Counted from the first letter of the stretch, positions 18,195 to 27,811 are shown. The stretch: DNA of 64,000 bases from JAAYRQ01 sp035647815 (GCA_035647815.1 DASRMR010000006.1:1-64000); one strand, 5' to 3'. The notes: generated by a model not told the origin, from the sequence alone. Numbers and translations are program-made.

Positions 18195-20669
18195 TTAATC
18201 AATCAAGTTAAATATCTGCTGATAATCCTCCTTAGTCTTATTAGTTTCTAACTTCCAGTTGGTTGTTACCCCGAAAGTTAAATTGTTGTTTTCCGATACA
18301 ATAATCGGATTAATCAAAAGACCTGAAGTATGGTATCCTAATATGCTTTGGCTTTCAAATACATAATCTTTATAATATTCCATAATTGCCGGCCTAATTT
18401 GCAAGGTTTCAATTTCATTATTAGTCACTAAACTATAGCTTATACTATTCCAAAACTGCTTACCATCTGCACTTTTTATTTCAAAGATATAATCAATTTT
18501 ATCTGGCAGATTAGTTGTGGTTTTTTCTGACTTATAGCTAATCCCTTCTGTTTCTACAACAGAAATGTCTTTAATATCTATCTGAATCTCGTTACCATCA
18601 CCTTCTATACCGAGAAAAGATTTTGGTCTAAAATTCACTTCATCAGATGCAGCAGCAGATGATACAATTTCAGGTGATAATGCTAACTTAATATTAGTAG
18701 GCATATTACCCTCTAACTCAAAATTACATGTAATACTTTGTCCCTCGATTAGAAATGTTTTAGTTAATGTAATATTTAGAGCTTGTCCACCATTGAGATT
18801 AACCTCTTCACTAGACGATAAAACAACTTTTGCCCCATCTGTTAACTTTTCTACTGATTGAATACTAAATTGAGCAGTATGAAAGTCTCCTACTGGATAA
18901 TATTCACCATTCTCTTTTACTAATACATGACAGCGGAAAGAATTGCGACTAACTTCTTTTCGACCACCTTCATCATAGAACTTTATAGCCATAGTACTAT
19001 CTGCTTCAGTGAAAATTATCGGATAAGCAAACCGATATATCGAATTATATGCTGGTAAATGACTATCATCAGCCAAAATAGTAGTCATTTTCTCTAAACT
19101 AGTTGCTACTTGGGGTGCAATAACATTTTGATAACTAATACAACCACCTTTTGCATCTATAACTACTGTCTGATAAATGTTCTCGATTAAAACCTCATCT
19201 TGTCCATCATAATCCCAATCTGTTTGTATAACATTAGGTTCTTGGTTGTTTTCTTTCGTTAATGATTGTAATACTTTATAAGCTATTTCTAAATAAGCTA
19301 GTCCAGTCACATCATAAAATGGTGATGAACCATAACTCGGATGCCTGCTAGCCCACTTAGGATCTTCTTGATAAACTAAGTTTCTAATCCGGTTGATCAT
19401 TTCATATATCATTAGCTTTTCAGGATCGTCTTGTAATAGTTTTGTGATAAGTTCAAAACGCTCTGGAGAATTAAGTATAGATCGATTAATTATCTGTTGT
19501 ACATCAATATCTATATTTGATAATTTTTCATTTAGATTTCCGATTATTAGATTTTCAAATACTTCTTGTTCATCTTCAAAATCACGAAGACGACAAATAA
19601 CACGGCGCAACCTCTCATCACCAAAAGTTACACCTCGTATTCCCCTTTTCGCAGTCCAGTTTTCCCATTCAGGATAACTATGACTAAGACTAACCGGATA
19701 TGTATCTAGATACCCACATTTGTCAATATATTGTTTAAGGCCTATAAATTCGAGTTCATCATCTGCTGCTACTAGTTCAAAAAATTCTAATAACCATTCC
19801 ACATCTCCTTGTGGATCTTTACTCCATTGCCCTAATTTTTCAGCATCTTCAAACATAACTAAGATAGGGTCAATATCTCGCCCATAGATTTTAGACAATC
19901 TAGCCGCTTCTTCAAGAGCATCTTTAATGTAAAAATAATAATGGCTCGGTTTGATTTTCACCTTATCTTCAACAGTAAAAGATTGTCTTTTTAAAAGCTG
20001 ATAACGGTACTGACTATGAACAGGTACGGAAAAGAATTCTTGTCCTGCTAACTCATCACGAAAAGCATAATGTAAAAGTTTCTGAGGTATATGTCCTATA
20101 GTAGTTTTAGCTACTGGATCTTCAAATCCAAAATGTTTTAAACAATAATCATAATCTGAACCTGGATAATTAAAATGTGATTCATAAAAAGTTTCCGCAT
20201 CTAAATAGAAAATAGGTGGAGAATTCATTAATTTAGCCGCATAACTCAGTTCTTTTAGAACTAATTCGCCACATTCGCGCTCCACAATATGTATACCTTC
20301 CCACTCTTCAGCTTTAACACCAGTTAATTCATGTAATATTTCATTGTATTTCTTAAGTTGATATAAATAATCGTCACTACGAGATGAAAGTTGTACAAAT
20401 GGCTCATCAGCTAAACCGCCGATTAATCCGATTTTATTTGTTGATACTAATGATTTAAATTCTTTAACATAATCTTGTTTTTGATCTCGTAACCAATATA
20501 ATAATGGGCCCGATAAATGTAAATTAATATAAAAACCTTCAATATTTACCGCACTTGTTAATAACTCAAGCCAAGGCAAATATGAATTTTGAAATGCTTC
20601 TTCCCTCGTTTTATATAATTGAAAATGTGGTTGATGAAAATGAGGACAGAAAGCGATATACCCTTTCAT
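18195..20669 (-). CDS. GH57 4-alpha-glucanotransferase/amylase-like enzyme
   Basis: Glycoside hydrolase family 57 enzyme of 824 residues. Region 1 is HFHQPH (HQP at 12-14). A candidate nucleophile E130 is in IVERECGEL and the acid/base D275 in FEDAEKLGQW. The long beta-rich C-terminal part fits the DUF1925/DUF1926 domains of 4-alpha-glucanotransferases. It would transfer or hydrolyse alpha-1,4 glucans. The ATG at 20667-20669 has AGGAGGTG just ahead; an upstream extension overlaps the previous gene and is not needed. It follows the branching enzyme by about 20 bases. Confidence 0.88.
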   Translation of the reverse strand: MKGYIAFCPHFHQPHFQLYKTREEAFQNSYLPWLELLTSAVNIEGFYINLHLSGPLLYWLRDQKQDYVKEFKSLVSTNKIGLIGGLADEPFVQLSSRSDDYLYQLKKYNEILHELTGVKAEEWEGIHIVERECGELVLKELSYAAKLMNSPPIFYLDAETFYESHFNYPGSDYDYCLKHFGFEDPVAKTTIGHIPQKLLHYAFRDELAGQEFFSVPVHSQYRYQLLKRQSFTVEDKVKIKPSHYYFYIKDALEEAARLSKIYGRDIDPILVMFEDAEKLGQWSKDPQGDVEWLLEFFELVAADDELEFIGLKQYIDKCGYLDTYPVSLSHSYPEWENWTAKRGIRGVTFGDERLRRVICRLRDFEDEQEVFENLIIGNLNEKLSNIDIDVQQIINRSILNSPERFELITKLLQDDPEKLMIYEMINRIRNLVYQEDPKWASRHPSYGSSPFYDVTGLAYLEIAYKVLQSLTKENNQEPNVIQTDWDYDGQDEVLIENIYQTVVIDAKGGCISYQNVIAPQVATSLEKMTTILADDSHLPAYNSIYRFAYPIIFTEADSTMAIKFYDEGGRKEVSRNSFRCHVLVKENGEYYPVGDFHTAQFSIQSVEKLTDGAKVVLSSSEEVNLNGGQALNITLTKTFLIEGQSITCNFELEGNMPTNIKLALSPEIVSSAAASDEVNFRPKSFLGIEGDGNEIQIDIKDISVVETEGISYKSEKTTTNLPDKIDYIFEIKSADGKQFWNSISYSLVTNNEIETLQIRPAIMEYYKDYVFESQSILGYHTSGLLINPIIVSENNNLTFGVTTNWKLETNKTKEDYQQIFNLID

Positions 20670-20691
20670 ATTACACCTCCTGAAAATAGTT

Positions 20692-22233
20692 TTATAGGAA
20701 AATGCCATCTTCTTTTTCTGTTATCTCTAACCATTGTTCGAAATCTTTATCCATTTGATTTTCATATACACAATCTATTATCCTTAAAAACTTTGTGTAA
20801 TGTTCAAAAAAACGCTTCATGGCATAATCTTTTGTCGAATTATTAGTAACCATAAATAACCAATCACTACTTTGAATAAGCATTAACTCCCTTAACGCCA
20901 TGTTTTTGGCTCTTTGACCCAAGTCAGATGATATGTTTATTGAATTAAGTTCCTCGTATTCTCCTCCTGATTTCTTTATTATATCCCACATCCAAGTTGT
21001 TTCTTTGTTTTCCCAGACGAAATGTTTTCCTCCTAAACCCCATGAGGAATCGAATATCTCTGCTTCATGTTTAACAGCACCTATTTGAGAAGGTAATACG
21101 AACTCAAGTATATTACTCTTAGACACACTACGCATTACTAAATCTAACCATTTAGTTCCTTCCCACCACCAATGACCAAATAATTCAGTGTCATAACAAC
21201 CGACAATTAAAGGCTCAGGAAAACCTAACTTTACTGCCTCACGGGAAGTGTTTTCTAAACTATCAATAAAATGCGCAGCATGTAAATGTGCCCTCAGTTC
21301 TGCCTGTTTATAATCATAAACCACCTTTTTATGTTTAGGTTTGTTACGATCAGTTATTTTCCAGTATTTGAATCCAGAGCGTTCAAAAGTTTTATGAAAT
21401 TCCCTATAATCTTCATCACCTGGATAACCATAATCTGCAGACCAAACTTGGTGACTTATCATAGAATTTCTACCAAAAACAGTTATATCTTTGTCTTTTA
21501 GGCGATAAGGACGATAAGTACTTAGGCCCGTTGAAGCAAATGTTTCCATTTTTACTTCTTCATCTACAAAATCTTGGCTAAATATCTCGATAGGTCTACC
21601 ACCTTCTATAGCATGACTATCTACATAAAAATACGAGAAGTCATGTTCTATTAGAATATCCTCGACACCACTAGAATAACCGCATTCTGGCAACCAAAAC
21701 CCTTTCGGTTCAGCTCCGAACATCTTCTCATATGTCTGTTTACTCAATATTACTTGATGCTCTAGACTAGGCTTATCTATTAATGGAAGATAAGCATGAG
21801 TAGCAGCACTAGTAATTATTTCAATATCGCCATTTTTGAGCAAGGATTTTAATACCCCCACTATTTCCATATCAAAATCAGTTATAAAATCCCGACGTAT
21901 ATCACGATAAAATTTATAATATATTGACGCAACTGTTGCTAACTCTTTATCACCATGTCCTAGAAAAAACCTTTCATCTTCTAAAGCTAGAGCTTCACGT
22001 TCTTTCAAATAATTAATGAATTCTTTTTGTATGTATTTTGAATTAAGTTGTTCTAATAATACAGGACTTAAACTTAAAGTAATCTTCGCTTCTTTTCCTT
22101 CTTGTTTCATGTTCATCCAATTCTTAAGAAATGGAATATAAGTTTCGGCCATAGCTTCAAAAAGCCATACTTCTCCAAACGGCCACCTGCCTTGGTGCTT
22201 TACATATGGTATATGACTATGAAGCACCATCAT
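20692..22233 (-). CDS. GH57 1,4-alpha-glucan branching enzyme
   Basis: GH57 branching enzyme with C-terminal DUF1957, 513 residues from the chosen start. The motifs are VLHSHIPYVKH, GRWPFGEVWL, FWLPECGYSSG (nucleophile E183) and YDTELFGHWWWEG (acid D348). These match the thermophile branching enzymes in order and position. It adds alpha-1,6 branches to glycogen. The ATG at 22231-22233 has GAGGG eight bases before; in-frame TTG and GTG codons up to 48 bases earlier are weaker alternatives. It sits between the GT4 synthase and the glucanotransferase. Confidence 0.92.
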   Translation of the reverse strand: MMVLHSHIPYVKHQGRWPFGEVWLFEAMAETYIPFLKNWMNMKQEGKEAKITLSLSPVLLEQLNSKYIQKEFINYLKEREALALEDERFFLGHGDKELATVASIYYKFYRDIRRDFITDFDMEIVGVLKSLLKNGDIEIITSAATHAYLPLIDKPSLEHQVILSKQTYEKMFGAEPKGFWLPECGYSSGVEDILIEHDFSYFYVDSHAIEGGRPIEIFSQDFVDEEVKMETFASTGLSTYRPYRLKDKDITVFGRNSMISHQVWSADYGYPGDEDYREFHKTFERSGFKYWKITDRNKPKHKKVVYDYKQAELRAHLHAAHFIDSLENTSREAVKLGFPEPLIVGCYDTELFGHWWWEGTKWLDLVMRSVSKSNILEFVLPSQIGAVKHEAEIFDSSWGLGGKHFVWENKETTWMWDIIKKSGGEYEELNSINISSDLGQRAKNMALRELMLIQSSDWLFMVTNNSTKDYAMKRFFEHYTKFLRIIDCVYENQMDKDFEQWLEITEKEDGIFL

Positions 22234-22270
22234 TAAATTAGCCCTCACCCAATATGCACTTCCTCTACCA

Positions 22271-23452
22271 CTATTTAGCAATTAATTTGCTATTACAATC
22301 ATAAGCCTCTTGATAAACCTTGATAGTAGACTGAGCAATTGCATCCCAACTATAAACAGATGAAACCATTTCACTTGCATTCTTTATTAAAGAGTCTGCT
22401 AATTCTTGCTCACAAAGTAATTCTATTATTGCATTTGCTAAATCTTCTTTATTATTTGCGTCTACCTTTATGCCATTGACTCTGTGATCTACAATTTCTG
22501 CTAAACCACCTACATTACCTACTATTACAGGTGTATTCGTAGTCATTGCTTCTAAAGCAACTATTCCAAACGGTTCGTATAAACTTGGAAATATTGCAAC
22601 TTTTGCTTGATTGTAGACATAATTTCTTTCTTTTTCACGAATAAAACCAGTGAAATGTACATTGTCACCTATATCAAGCTTAGATACTAATTTTTCTAAT
22701 TCTGGCTTTTGTGGTCCTTTCCCAGCAATGTACAATTGAGCTTCAGGAACATTTGCCAAAACTTGTGGAAATGAAGAAATTAATTGCCGAACACCTTTTT
22801 CAGGTACTAACCGCCCCATAAATACTACTACTTTATCAGTAGGTGAAATATTAAAAGGTGTATCTTCTGGTAGACTAACGAAAATATCGGGATCTACTCC
22901 GTTAGGAATAACCCTAATTATATCATTATCTACTTCAAACAATTCTATTACTTCCTTTTCCATATAATCACTACAACATATTACCCGTTCAGCCTCGAGG
23001 GCTAAGTTTTTCTCGATTTCGTTTATTTCTAATTGGAAACGATTATGTAATCCTTTATTCCTACCATGTTCAGTAGCATGTATAGTAGTGACTAGAGAAA
23101 TATCGAATATTTTCGAAACTGATCTTCCAGCATAGGCAACTAGCCAGTCATGAGCGTGAATAACATCGAAACCTCCTGTTTCAGAGTTAAGATGTACTGC
23201 CCTACGAATAGCTTCACTATTAAATGAAAATATCCATGATTTAAAATTATCACCTTCTTTTAAAGGTTCACCTACCCTATGGATATGAGCTCCTTCAAAA
23301 ACTTGATATTCTGGATAGTCCTTAACTGCAGGTGTTATAATATGGGTTGTCACACCATTTCTAGCCATAAACCTGCTTAAGTCAAATACATGTTGACCTA
23401 ACCCTCCTACCATGTGAGGAGGATATTCCCAGCTAAACATTAATACCTTCAC
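22271..23452 (-). CDS. GT4 glycosyltransferase, glycogen synthase-like
   Basis: GT-B fold glycosyltransferase of 393 residues. The N-terminus MFSWEYPPHMVGGLGQHV is the glucan synthase-type donor/acceptor loop. The C-terminal motifs are GRLVPEKGV and the nucleotide-sugar EX7E block FPSLYEPFGIVALEAMTTNT. Pairing with two GH57 enzymes strongly suggests synthesis of a glycogen-like alpha-glucan from an NDP-glucose. First gene of the operon, divergent from ahcY. No glgC-type pyrophosphorylase is in the window. Confidence 0.88.
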   Translation of the reverse strand: MKVLMFSWEYPPHMVGGLGQHVFDLSRFMARNGVTTHIITPAVKDYPEYQVFEGAHIHRVGEPLKEGDNFKSWIFSFNSEAIRRAVHLNSETGGFDVIHAHDWLVAYAGRSVSKIFDISLVTTIHATEHGRNKGLHNRFQLEINEIEKNLALEAERVICCSDYMEKEVIELFEVDNDIIRVIPNGVDPDIFVSLPEDTPFNISPTDKVVVFMGRLVPEKGVRQLISSFPQVLANVPEAQLYIAGKGPQKPELEKLVSKLDIGDNVHFTGFIREKERNYVYNQAKVAIFPSLYEPFGIVALEAMTTNTPVIVGNVGGLAEIVDHRVNGIKVDANNKEDLANAIIELLCEQELADSLIKNASEMVSSVYSWDAIAQSTIKVYQEAYDCNSKLIAK

Positions 23453-23522
23453 AAAAAACCCCTCATCAATTTTATTTTTTTATTTTCGATTTATTGTAAT
23501 CTTACCAGATAATTATTCCTAT

Positions 23523-23551
23523 TGTAAGATTTAATGATTATAATGTTATAT
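23523..23551 (+). promoter_or_regulatory. Candidate promoter of ahcY
   Basis: TTGTAA and TTATAT are separated by 17 bases, in the 158-base divergent region between the GT4 operon and ahcY. A second TATAAT at 23539 lies between them. The assignment is by pattern only. Confidence 0.35.
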
Positions 23552-23610
23552 AAACAAACATATTAGGTTAAAATTATGTTGTTCACAATATTTTATCAGG
23601 AGGTAAATTA

Positions 23611-24888
23611 ATGACAACCTTTTCCAAGAATGCTATCAAAAGAGATTCCATAGTAAAAGATTTATCCTTAGCAGTAAGTGGTCATAAAAAACTAGAATGG
23701 GTAAGCCAAAATATGCCAGTGCTTAACTATTTAAAAAAGGAGTTTGAAATAAATAAACCTTTAAAAGACATGACTATTGCCTGTTGTTTACATTTAGAAG
23801 CTAAAACCGGCTATTTACTGCAAACTTTAAAAGTTGCCGGTGCTAATGTAGTAGCTTGTGCGAGTAATCCATTATCAACTCAAGATGATGTAGTCGCTGC
23901 ATTAGTAGATTCAGGTATAACAGTTTACGCTATTCATGGAGAAACTCCAGAAGAGTACCATCAGTTTTTAGAATATACCCTGGACAATATGCCAGATGCT
24001 ATTATTGATGATGGTGCAGACATGGTCAGTATCTTACATAAAACTCGACGAGAACAAGCGAAACATATTATCGGAGGTTGCGAGGAAACTACTACTGGTG
24101 TAGTTAGATTAAGAGCTATGGATAATGACAAAACCCTATTATTCCCGATGATGGCAGTAAATGATGCCTATATGAAATACTTGTTTGATAATAGGTATGG
24201 TACAGGACAATCAGTTTGGGATGGTATTAATCGAACTACTAATCTTATAGTAGCTGGTAAAACTGTTGTAGTAATAGGATATGGTTGGTGTGGTAAAGGT
24301 GTATCGTTGAGAGCCTTAGGTATGGGGGCCAAAATAATTATAACTGAAATAGATCCTATTAAAGCTAATGAGGCAATTATGGACGGTTTTGAAGTTATGC
24401 CTATGTCAGAAGCTGCACATTATGGTGATATCTTTATTACTGTAACTGGGAATATAAATGTAATTAGCAAAGAACATATGGAAGTTATGAAAGATAATGC
24501 TATGATGGCTAATGCAGGTCATTTCGATGTAGAAATCAACAAAAAAGATTTAGAACTTTTAGCTACATCAGTTAACAGGGTTCGTGATAATGTTGATGAA
24601 TATGTTATGGCAGATGGAAGGAAACTGCATTTACTCGCTGAAGGTCGTTTAGTAAACCTTGCTGCCGGTGATGGACATCCTGCGGAAGTTATGGATTTAA
24701 GCTTTTCCTTACAAGCCCTTTCACTCATGCATGTAATTCAGAATAAAGATAAATTAGATAATCATGTTTATAATGTACCTGAAGCTATCGATAAAAGAGT
24801 AGCATACCTAAAACTCGCAGCAGATGGAATTAAAATTGATGTGCTAACAGAAGAACAAGAAAATTATATAATTAGTTGGGATGCCTAA
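23611..24888 (+). CDS. ahcY: Adenosylhomocysteinase
   Basis: NAD-dependent enzyme of 425 residues that hydrolyses S-adenosylhomocysteine to adenosine and homocysteine in the SAM cycle. Substrate-site motifs HLEAKT (61-66), DDGAD and GGCEETTTGV are present, and the NAD-binding glycine loop is GYGWCGKG (223-230). The length and HLEAKT form resemble the shorter archaeal/Thermotoga-type enzymes, which lack an internal insertion. CAGGAGG stands before the ATG. A hairpin follows the stop and reaches the next gene. Confidence 0.96.
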   Translation: MTTFSKNAIKRDSIVKDLSLAVSGHKKLEWVSQNMPVLNYLKKEFEINKPLKDMTIACCLHLEAKTGYLLQTLKVAGANVVACASNPLSTQDDVVAALVDSGITVYAIHGETPEEYHQFLEYTLDNMPDAIIDDGADMVSILHKTRREQAKHIIGGCEETTTGVVRLRAMDNDKTLLFPMMAVNDAYMKYLFDNRYGTGQSVWDGINRTTNLIVAGKTVVVIGYGWCGKGVSLRALGMGAKIIITEIDPIKANEAIMDGFEVMPMSEAAHYGDIFITVTGNINVISKEHMEVMKDNAMMANAGHFDVEINKKDLELLATSVNRVRDNVDEYVMADGRKLHLLAEGRLVNLAAGDGHPAEVMDLSFSLQALSLMHVIQNKDKLDNHVYNVPEAIDKRVAYLKLAADGIKIDVLTEEQENYIISWDA

Positions 24889-24911
24889 TAAATATATAGA
24901 AGTATAATATG

Positions 24912-24961
24912 ACCGCCCTTTTCGCATAATATAAAAAACTAAAGCAAAGGGGCGGTTTTTT
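24912..24961 (+). terminator. ahcY terminator whose 3' arm contains the spoIIP ribosome binding site
   Basis: ACCGCCCTTT pairs with AAAGGGGCGGT (one bulged G) across a 24-base AT-rich loop and is followed by TTTTTT. The next gene starts at 24962, immediately after the T run. Its only Shine-Dalgarno-like sequence, AAGGGG, is in the 3' arm of this hairpin. Confidence 0.8.
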
Positions 24962-25891
24962 ATGGACTCCCTTAAATCTCGATATATTGTGATTTTCTTT
25001 GTAATACTAACTGTTCTTTTAGTAAGTGCCTACTTATTAAATATTATTGTTTTACCCAAAAAGCCTTTAACTTTTGAAGCAGAAAAATCTTACTATGTTA
25101 TTCAAAATCAATATGGTCAGATACTGATGGAAACAGGTATAGAAATCCATGTAGCAGATGAATTCATTGATGAAAATGATAACCATTATATTATAACTAC
25201 AGTTAAAGATAAAATTGCATCAGCTACATTAAAAACTAGTTCCTTAGAGATAAAGGACGATTCCATAGCTACTGCTGCCCTTTTTGCCCCTGAACAAGTC
25301 TTACGCCCCGGTTTAAGTACTAAACATGTAGGGATTTATCATACTCACAATGATGAATCTTATGTGTTAACTTCTGGTACTTCAGCTATACCAGGAAATG
25401 GTGATATCATGAAGGTTGGAGAAGCTTTAAAAGACTGTTTGAGCAAATCTTCTATCTTGGTAATTCACAGCTTAAATGACCATGGTCCTCATGATATTAA
25501 TGCTTACCATCGTTCTAGACGAACGGCTGTGGCCTTAATAAAAAAATCACCTGATATGTTACTTGATTTACATCGAGATGCGGCACCTGCTAGTGCTTAC
25601 TCGACAAGTATTAACGGTATAGAGGTAGCTAAAGTTATGATCGTTGTCGGGAGAACTAATCCTAAAATGCAGACTAACCTGGAATATGCCAAAAAAGTGA
25701 AAGCTGCTGCTGATGAACTACATCCTGGACTTATGCGAGGCATTTTCATCGGTAAAGGAGATTATAATCAAGACTTATATCCTACTGCACTTATTTTTGA
25801 AGTAGGTACTGATTCAATTTCCCTTTCTATGGCAAAAAAGGGGGTTCGCTGTTTAGGTGATGCCTTAATACAAGTTTTACAGAACTCTTAG
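24962..25891 (+). CDS. spoIIP: Stage II sporulation protein P family
   Basis: A 309-residue SpoIIP-type cell-wall hydrolase (amidase/endopeptidase) needed for septal peptidoglycan removal in engulfment. One N-terminal membrane anchor is at about 8-30. The catalytic core shows IYHTHNDESY (H127, H129, E132), LDLHRDA (H204) and a late IFEVGTD glutamate. It lacks the long Pro-rich linker of Bacillus SpoIIP. The ATG follows directly on the ahcY terminator, with its ribosome binding site in the hairpin. It has no other sporulation gene beside it. It could be a SpoIIP paralogue, not necessarily the main one. Confidence 0.85.
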   Translation: MDSLKSRYIVIFFVILTVLLVSAYLLNIIVLPKKPLTFEAEKSYYVIQNQYGQILMETGIEIHVADEFIDENDNHYIITTVKDKIASATLKTSSLEIKDDSIATAALFAPEQVLRPGLSTKHVGIYHTHNDESYVLTSGTSAIPGNGDIMKVGEALKDCLSKSSILVIHSLNDHGPHDINAYHRSRRTAVALIKKSPDMLLDLHRDAAPASAYSTSINGIEVAKVMIVVGRTNPKMQTNLEYAKKVKAAADELHPGLMRGIFIGKGDYNQDLYPTALIFEVGTDSISLSMAKKGVRCLGDALIQVLQNS

Positions 25892-25930
25892 TCTTTAATT
25901 TAATTAATTTTAATTAAGATTCACAGAACC

Positions 25931-25957
25931 AAGGGAGGATAATGTTATTCTCCCTTT
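25931..25957 (+). terminator. spoIIP terminator
   Basis: AAGGGAG and CTCCCTTT pair around a short AT-rich loop, about 40 bases after the spoIIP stop. The tail TTTATTATT is moderately U-rich. Confidence 0.7.
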
Positions 25958-26132
25958 ATTATTGCTAGAAAGTCCAACTAATAACTGTAACTAATATCTT
26001 TTAAATAAAAAAACCTCTTAAGAATGATTACATTTTCCATCTTTCTTTTTATCTTAAACTTGCACCACAAGGTTTAGTTCTATAATATTAACTTGCAATA
26101 TTTAAAAAATATAGAAAATAAAGATTCAATTA

Positions 26133-26165
26133 GTTACGGAAGTATTGCGTTAATACTTCCGTAAC
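26133..26165 (+). promoter_or_regulatory. Perfect palindrome, probable operator of the MFS exporter
   Basis: GTTACGGAAGTATT is followed by GCGTT and its exact complement, a 14-bp inverted repeat. Its right arm overlaps the expected -35 position of a promoter with TATAAT at 26179-26184. Lack of a U tail argues against a terminator. It resembles a TetR- or MarR-type operator. No regulator gene is adjacent. Confidence 0.5.
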
Positions 26166-26249
26166 GCTGATTTATTGATATAATCTTTGCTAGTAACTAC
26201 TTACAAACAACATTAATTATATTAAATTTTGGGGAGTTTTATTTTAAAG

Positions 26250-27647
26250 ATGGAACAAAAATGGAAAGTTTTACTTATAGTGTGTGTCGGGATTTTTATG
26301 TCAACCCTAAATGGGAGTATATTAAATATAGCTAATCCAACTATTGCCCGTGATTTTTCGGTTACACTTCAAAATATTCAATGGGTAGTAACCTCTTATA
26401 TGTTAGTAATTACTGCGACATTGATTTTGTTTGGCAAGCTCGGTGATAAAATTGGTAGTCATAAAATATATTCGAATGGCTTTTTGATTTTTGCTTTTGG
26501 ATCTCTTTTATGTAGTTTTTCCCCTAATTTATATCTATTAGTTGCTTCGAGAATAGTGCAAGCTATAGGTGCTAGTATGTTAATGGCTACTGGTATGGGT
26601 ATTGTTTCTACCACATTTCCTCCTAGTGAACTGGGAAAAGCCTTAGGCCTAACTGGCGCTATGGTAGGTGTAGGTAGTATGACTGGTCCTAGTCTAGGTG
26701 GACTGCTTGTTTCCAGTTTTGGATGGCCAATTATCTTTATTATAAATATTCCTATAGGATTTATCGGTTACTATTTTTCTAAAAAACATCTACCTCAAAC
26801 ATCTAATAAAGATGTTGAAGAATCTTTTGATTATATTGGTATAGTATTATTCGCAGTTTTTGCCATTCTTTTAGTTACCTCTCTTTCTAAACAAGAAGGG
26901 ATTAGTCTGCTATTGCTTGCTATTTCCGGATTATGTTTCATAGCATTTTGGCAGTATGAAAAAAAGGTAACTGAACCGATGTTAGACTTTGATTTGTTTA
27001 AAATTAAAGCATTCCTGTATGGTAATGTTTTAGGTGTATTCGCATATACTTCACAAACTTTTATAATATTTCTACTACCTTTTTATTTAGAACGCTTGTT
27101 ACTACTTACACCAGCTTATTCGGGCTTATTTATGACTATCTTGCCAGTAACTATGGCAATAACTGCACCTATAGCAGGTACACTTTCAGATAAATATGGT
27201 TCAGATAAATTAACCTCAATAGGCCTATTTGTTTTGTTTTCTGCCCATATGGTGTTTTCGTCTCTAGGTAGTTCTGCCAACTATGCTTATTTAATACTCG
27301 CCTTATTTTTAGCCGGTTTAGGTATGGGTCTATTCGGTTCACCTAATAATAGCTCCATATTAGGATCAATTCCACCACATAAGTCCGGTTATGCAGGAGG
27401 GTTTATTTCTACTATAAGAAACTTTTCCTTCTCTCTAGGCATAGCAATATCTGCAAGTCTATTTTCATTAATACTGGCACATAATGAATCATCACTAGGT
27501 TTTGAAATTGCTTATGGTAAAGCTAATCAAGTTATATATTTAGTTGCTGCTGGACTCACCTTCACCGGTTTTATAATATCTTTATTAACTAGAGAATCTA
27601 GAATTAAGAATAAAGAAAGTGAGAAGGAAGTAGTAGAAGAATCATAA
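26250..27647 (+). CDS. MFS multidrug exporter, DHA2/EmrB-QacA type
   Basis: A major facilitator protein of 465 residues with about 14 membrane helices. Motifs are FGKLGDKIGSHKIY (motif A loop), the helix-4 arginine in ASRIVQAIGAS and the drug-proton antiporter pattern MTGPSLGGLLV. It exports drugs or toxic organics by proton antiport. The ATG at 26250 has GGGGAG about 13 bases ahead; a TTG 21 bases earlier is the alternative. A palindromic operator candidate overlaps the promoter, so substrate-induced expression is likely. Confidence 0.9.
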   Translation: MEQKWKVLLIVCVGIFMSTLNGSILNIANPTIARDFSVTLQNIQWVVTSYMLVITATLILFGKLGDKIGSHKIYSNGFLIFAFGSLLCSFSPNLYLLVASRIVQAIGASMLMATGMGIVSTTFPPSELGKALGLTGAMVGVGSMTGPSLGGLLVSSFGWPIIFIINIPIGFIGYYFSKKHLPQTSNKDVEESFDYIGIVLFAVFAILLVTSLSKQEGISLLLLAISGLCFIAFWQYEKKVTEPMLDFDLFKIKAFLYGNVLGVFAYTSQTFIIFLLPFYLERLLLLTPAYSGLFMTILPVTMAITAPIAGTLSDKYGSDKLTSIGLFVLFSAHMVFSSLGSSANYAYLILALFLAGLGMGLFGSPNNSSILGSIPPHKSGYAGGFISTIRNFSFSLGIAISASLFSLILAHNESSLGFEIAYGKANQVIYLVAAGLTFTGFIISLLTRESRIKNKESEKEVVEES

Positions 27648-27658
27648 AAACATAAGTT

Positions 27659-27687
27659 TTGACCAGAGTATACAATTCTGCTATAAT
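27659..27687 (+). promoter_or_regulatory. Promoter of tRNA-Arg
   Basis: TTGACC and TATAAT are separated by exactly 17 bases and end 13 bases before the mature tRNA. A near-consensus sigma-A promoter. Confidence 0.8.
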
Positions 27688-27700
27688 CATATTGCACTAT

Positions 27701-27775
27701 GCGCCCGTAGCTCAGTGGATAGAGCACCGGCCTCCGGAGCCGGGAGCGGAGGTTCGATTCCTCTCGGGCGTACCA
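27701..27775 (+). tRNA. tRNA-Arg (anticodon CCG)
   Basis: A cloverleaf is complete: acceptor GCGCCCG/CGGGCGT, a D arm with AGCTCAG, anticodon stem CCGGC/GCCGG with loop CTCCGGA, and the T-loop GTTCGATTC. The 3' CCA is encoded. Anticodon CCG reads CGG arginine codons. It is transcribed alone from its own promoter and ends at a strong hairpin. Confidence 0.97.
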
Positions 27776-27811
27776 TTTTGTTGAAAACAAATTCTATTTT
27801 ATGCCAACATG

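Larger units (their letters stand above)
25892..26249. other. Intergenic region between spoIIP and the MFS gene
   Basis: About 360 bases without a gene. It holds the spoIIP terminator (25931-25957), an AT-rich stretch with no long reading frame, a perfect palindrome (26133-26165) and a promoter-like TATAAT (26179-26184). Confidence 0.6.

Noticed and set aside
27527..27790. Minus-strand frame across the tRNA
   Set aside because: Part of its sequence is the complement of the tRNA, a well-known source of false protein predictions.
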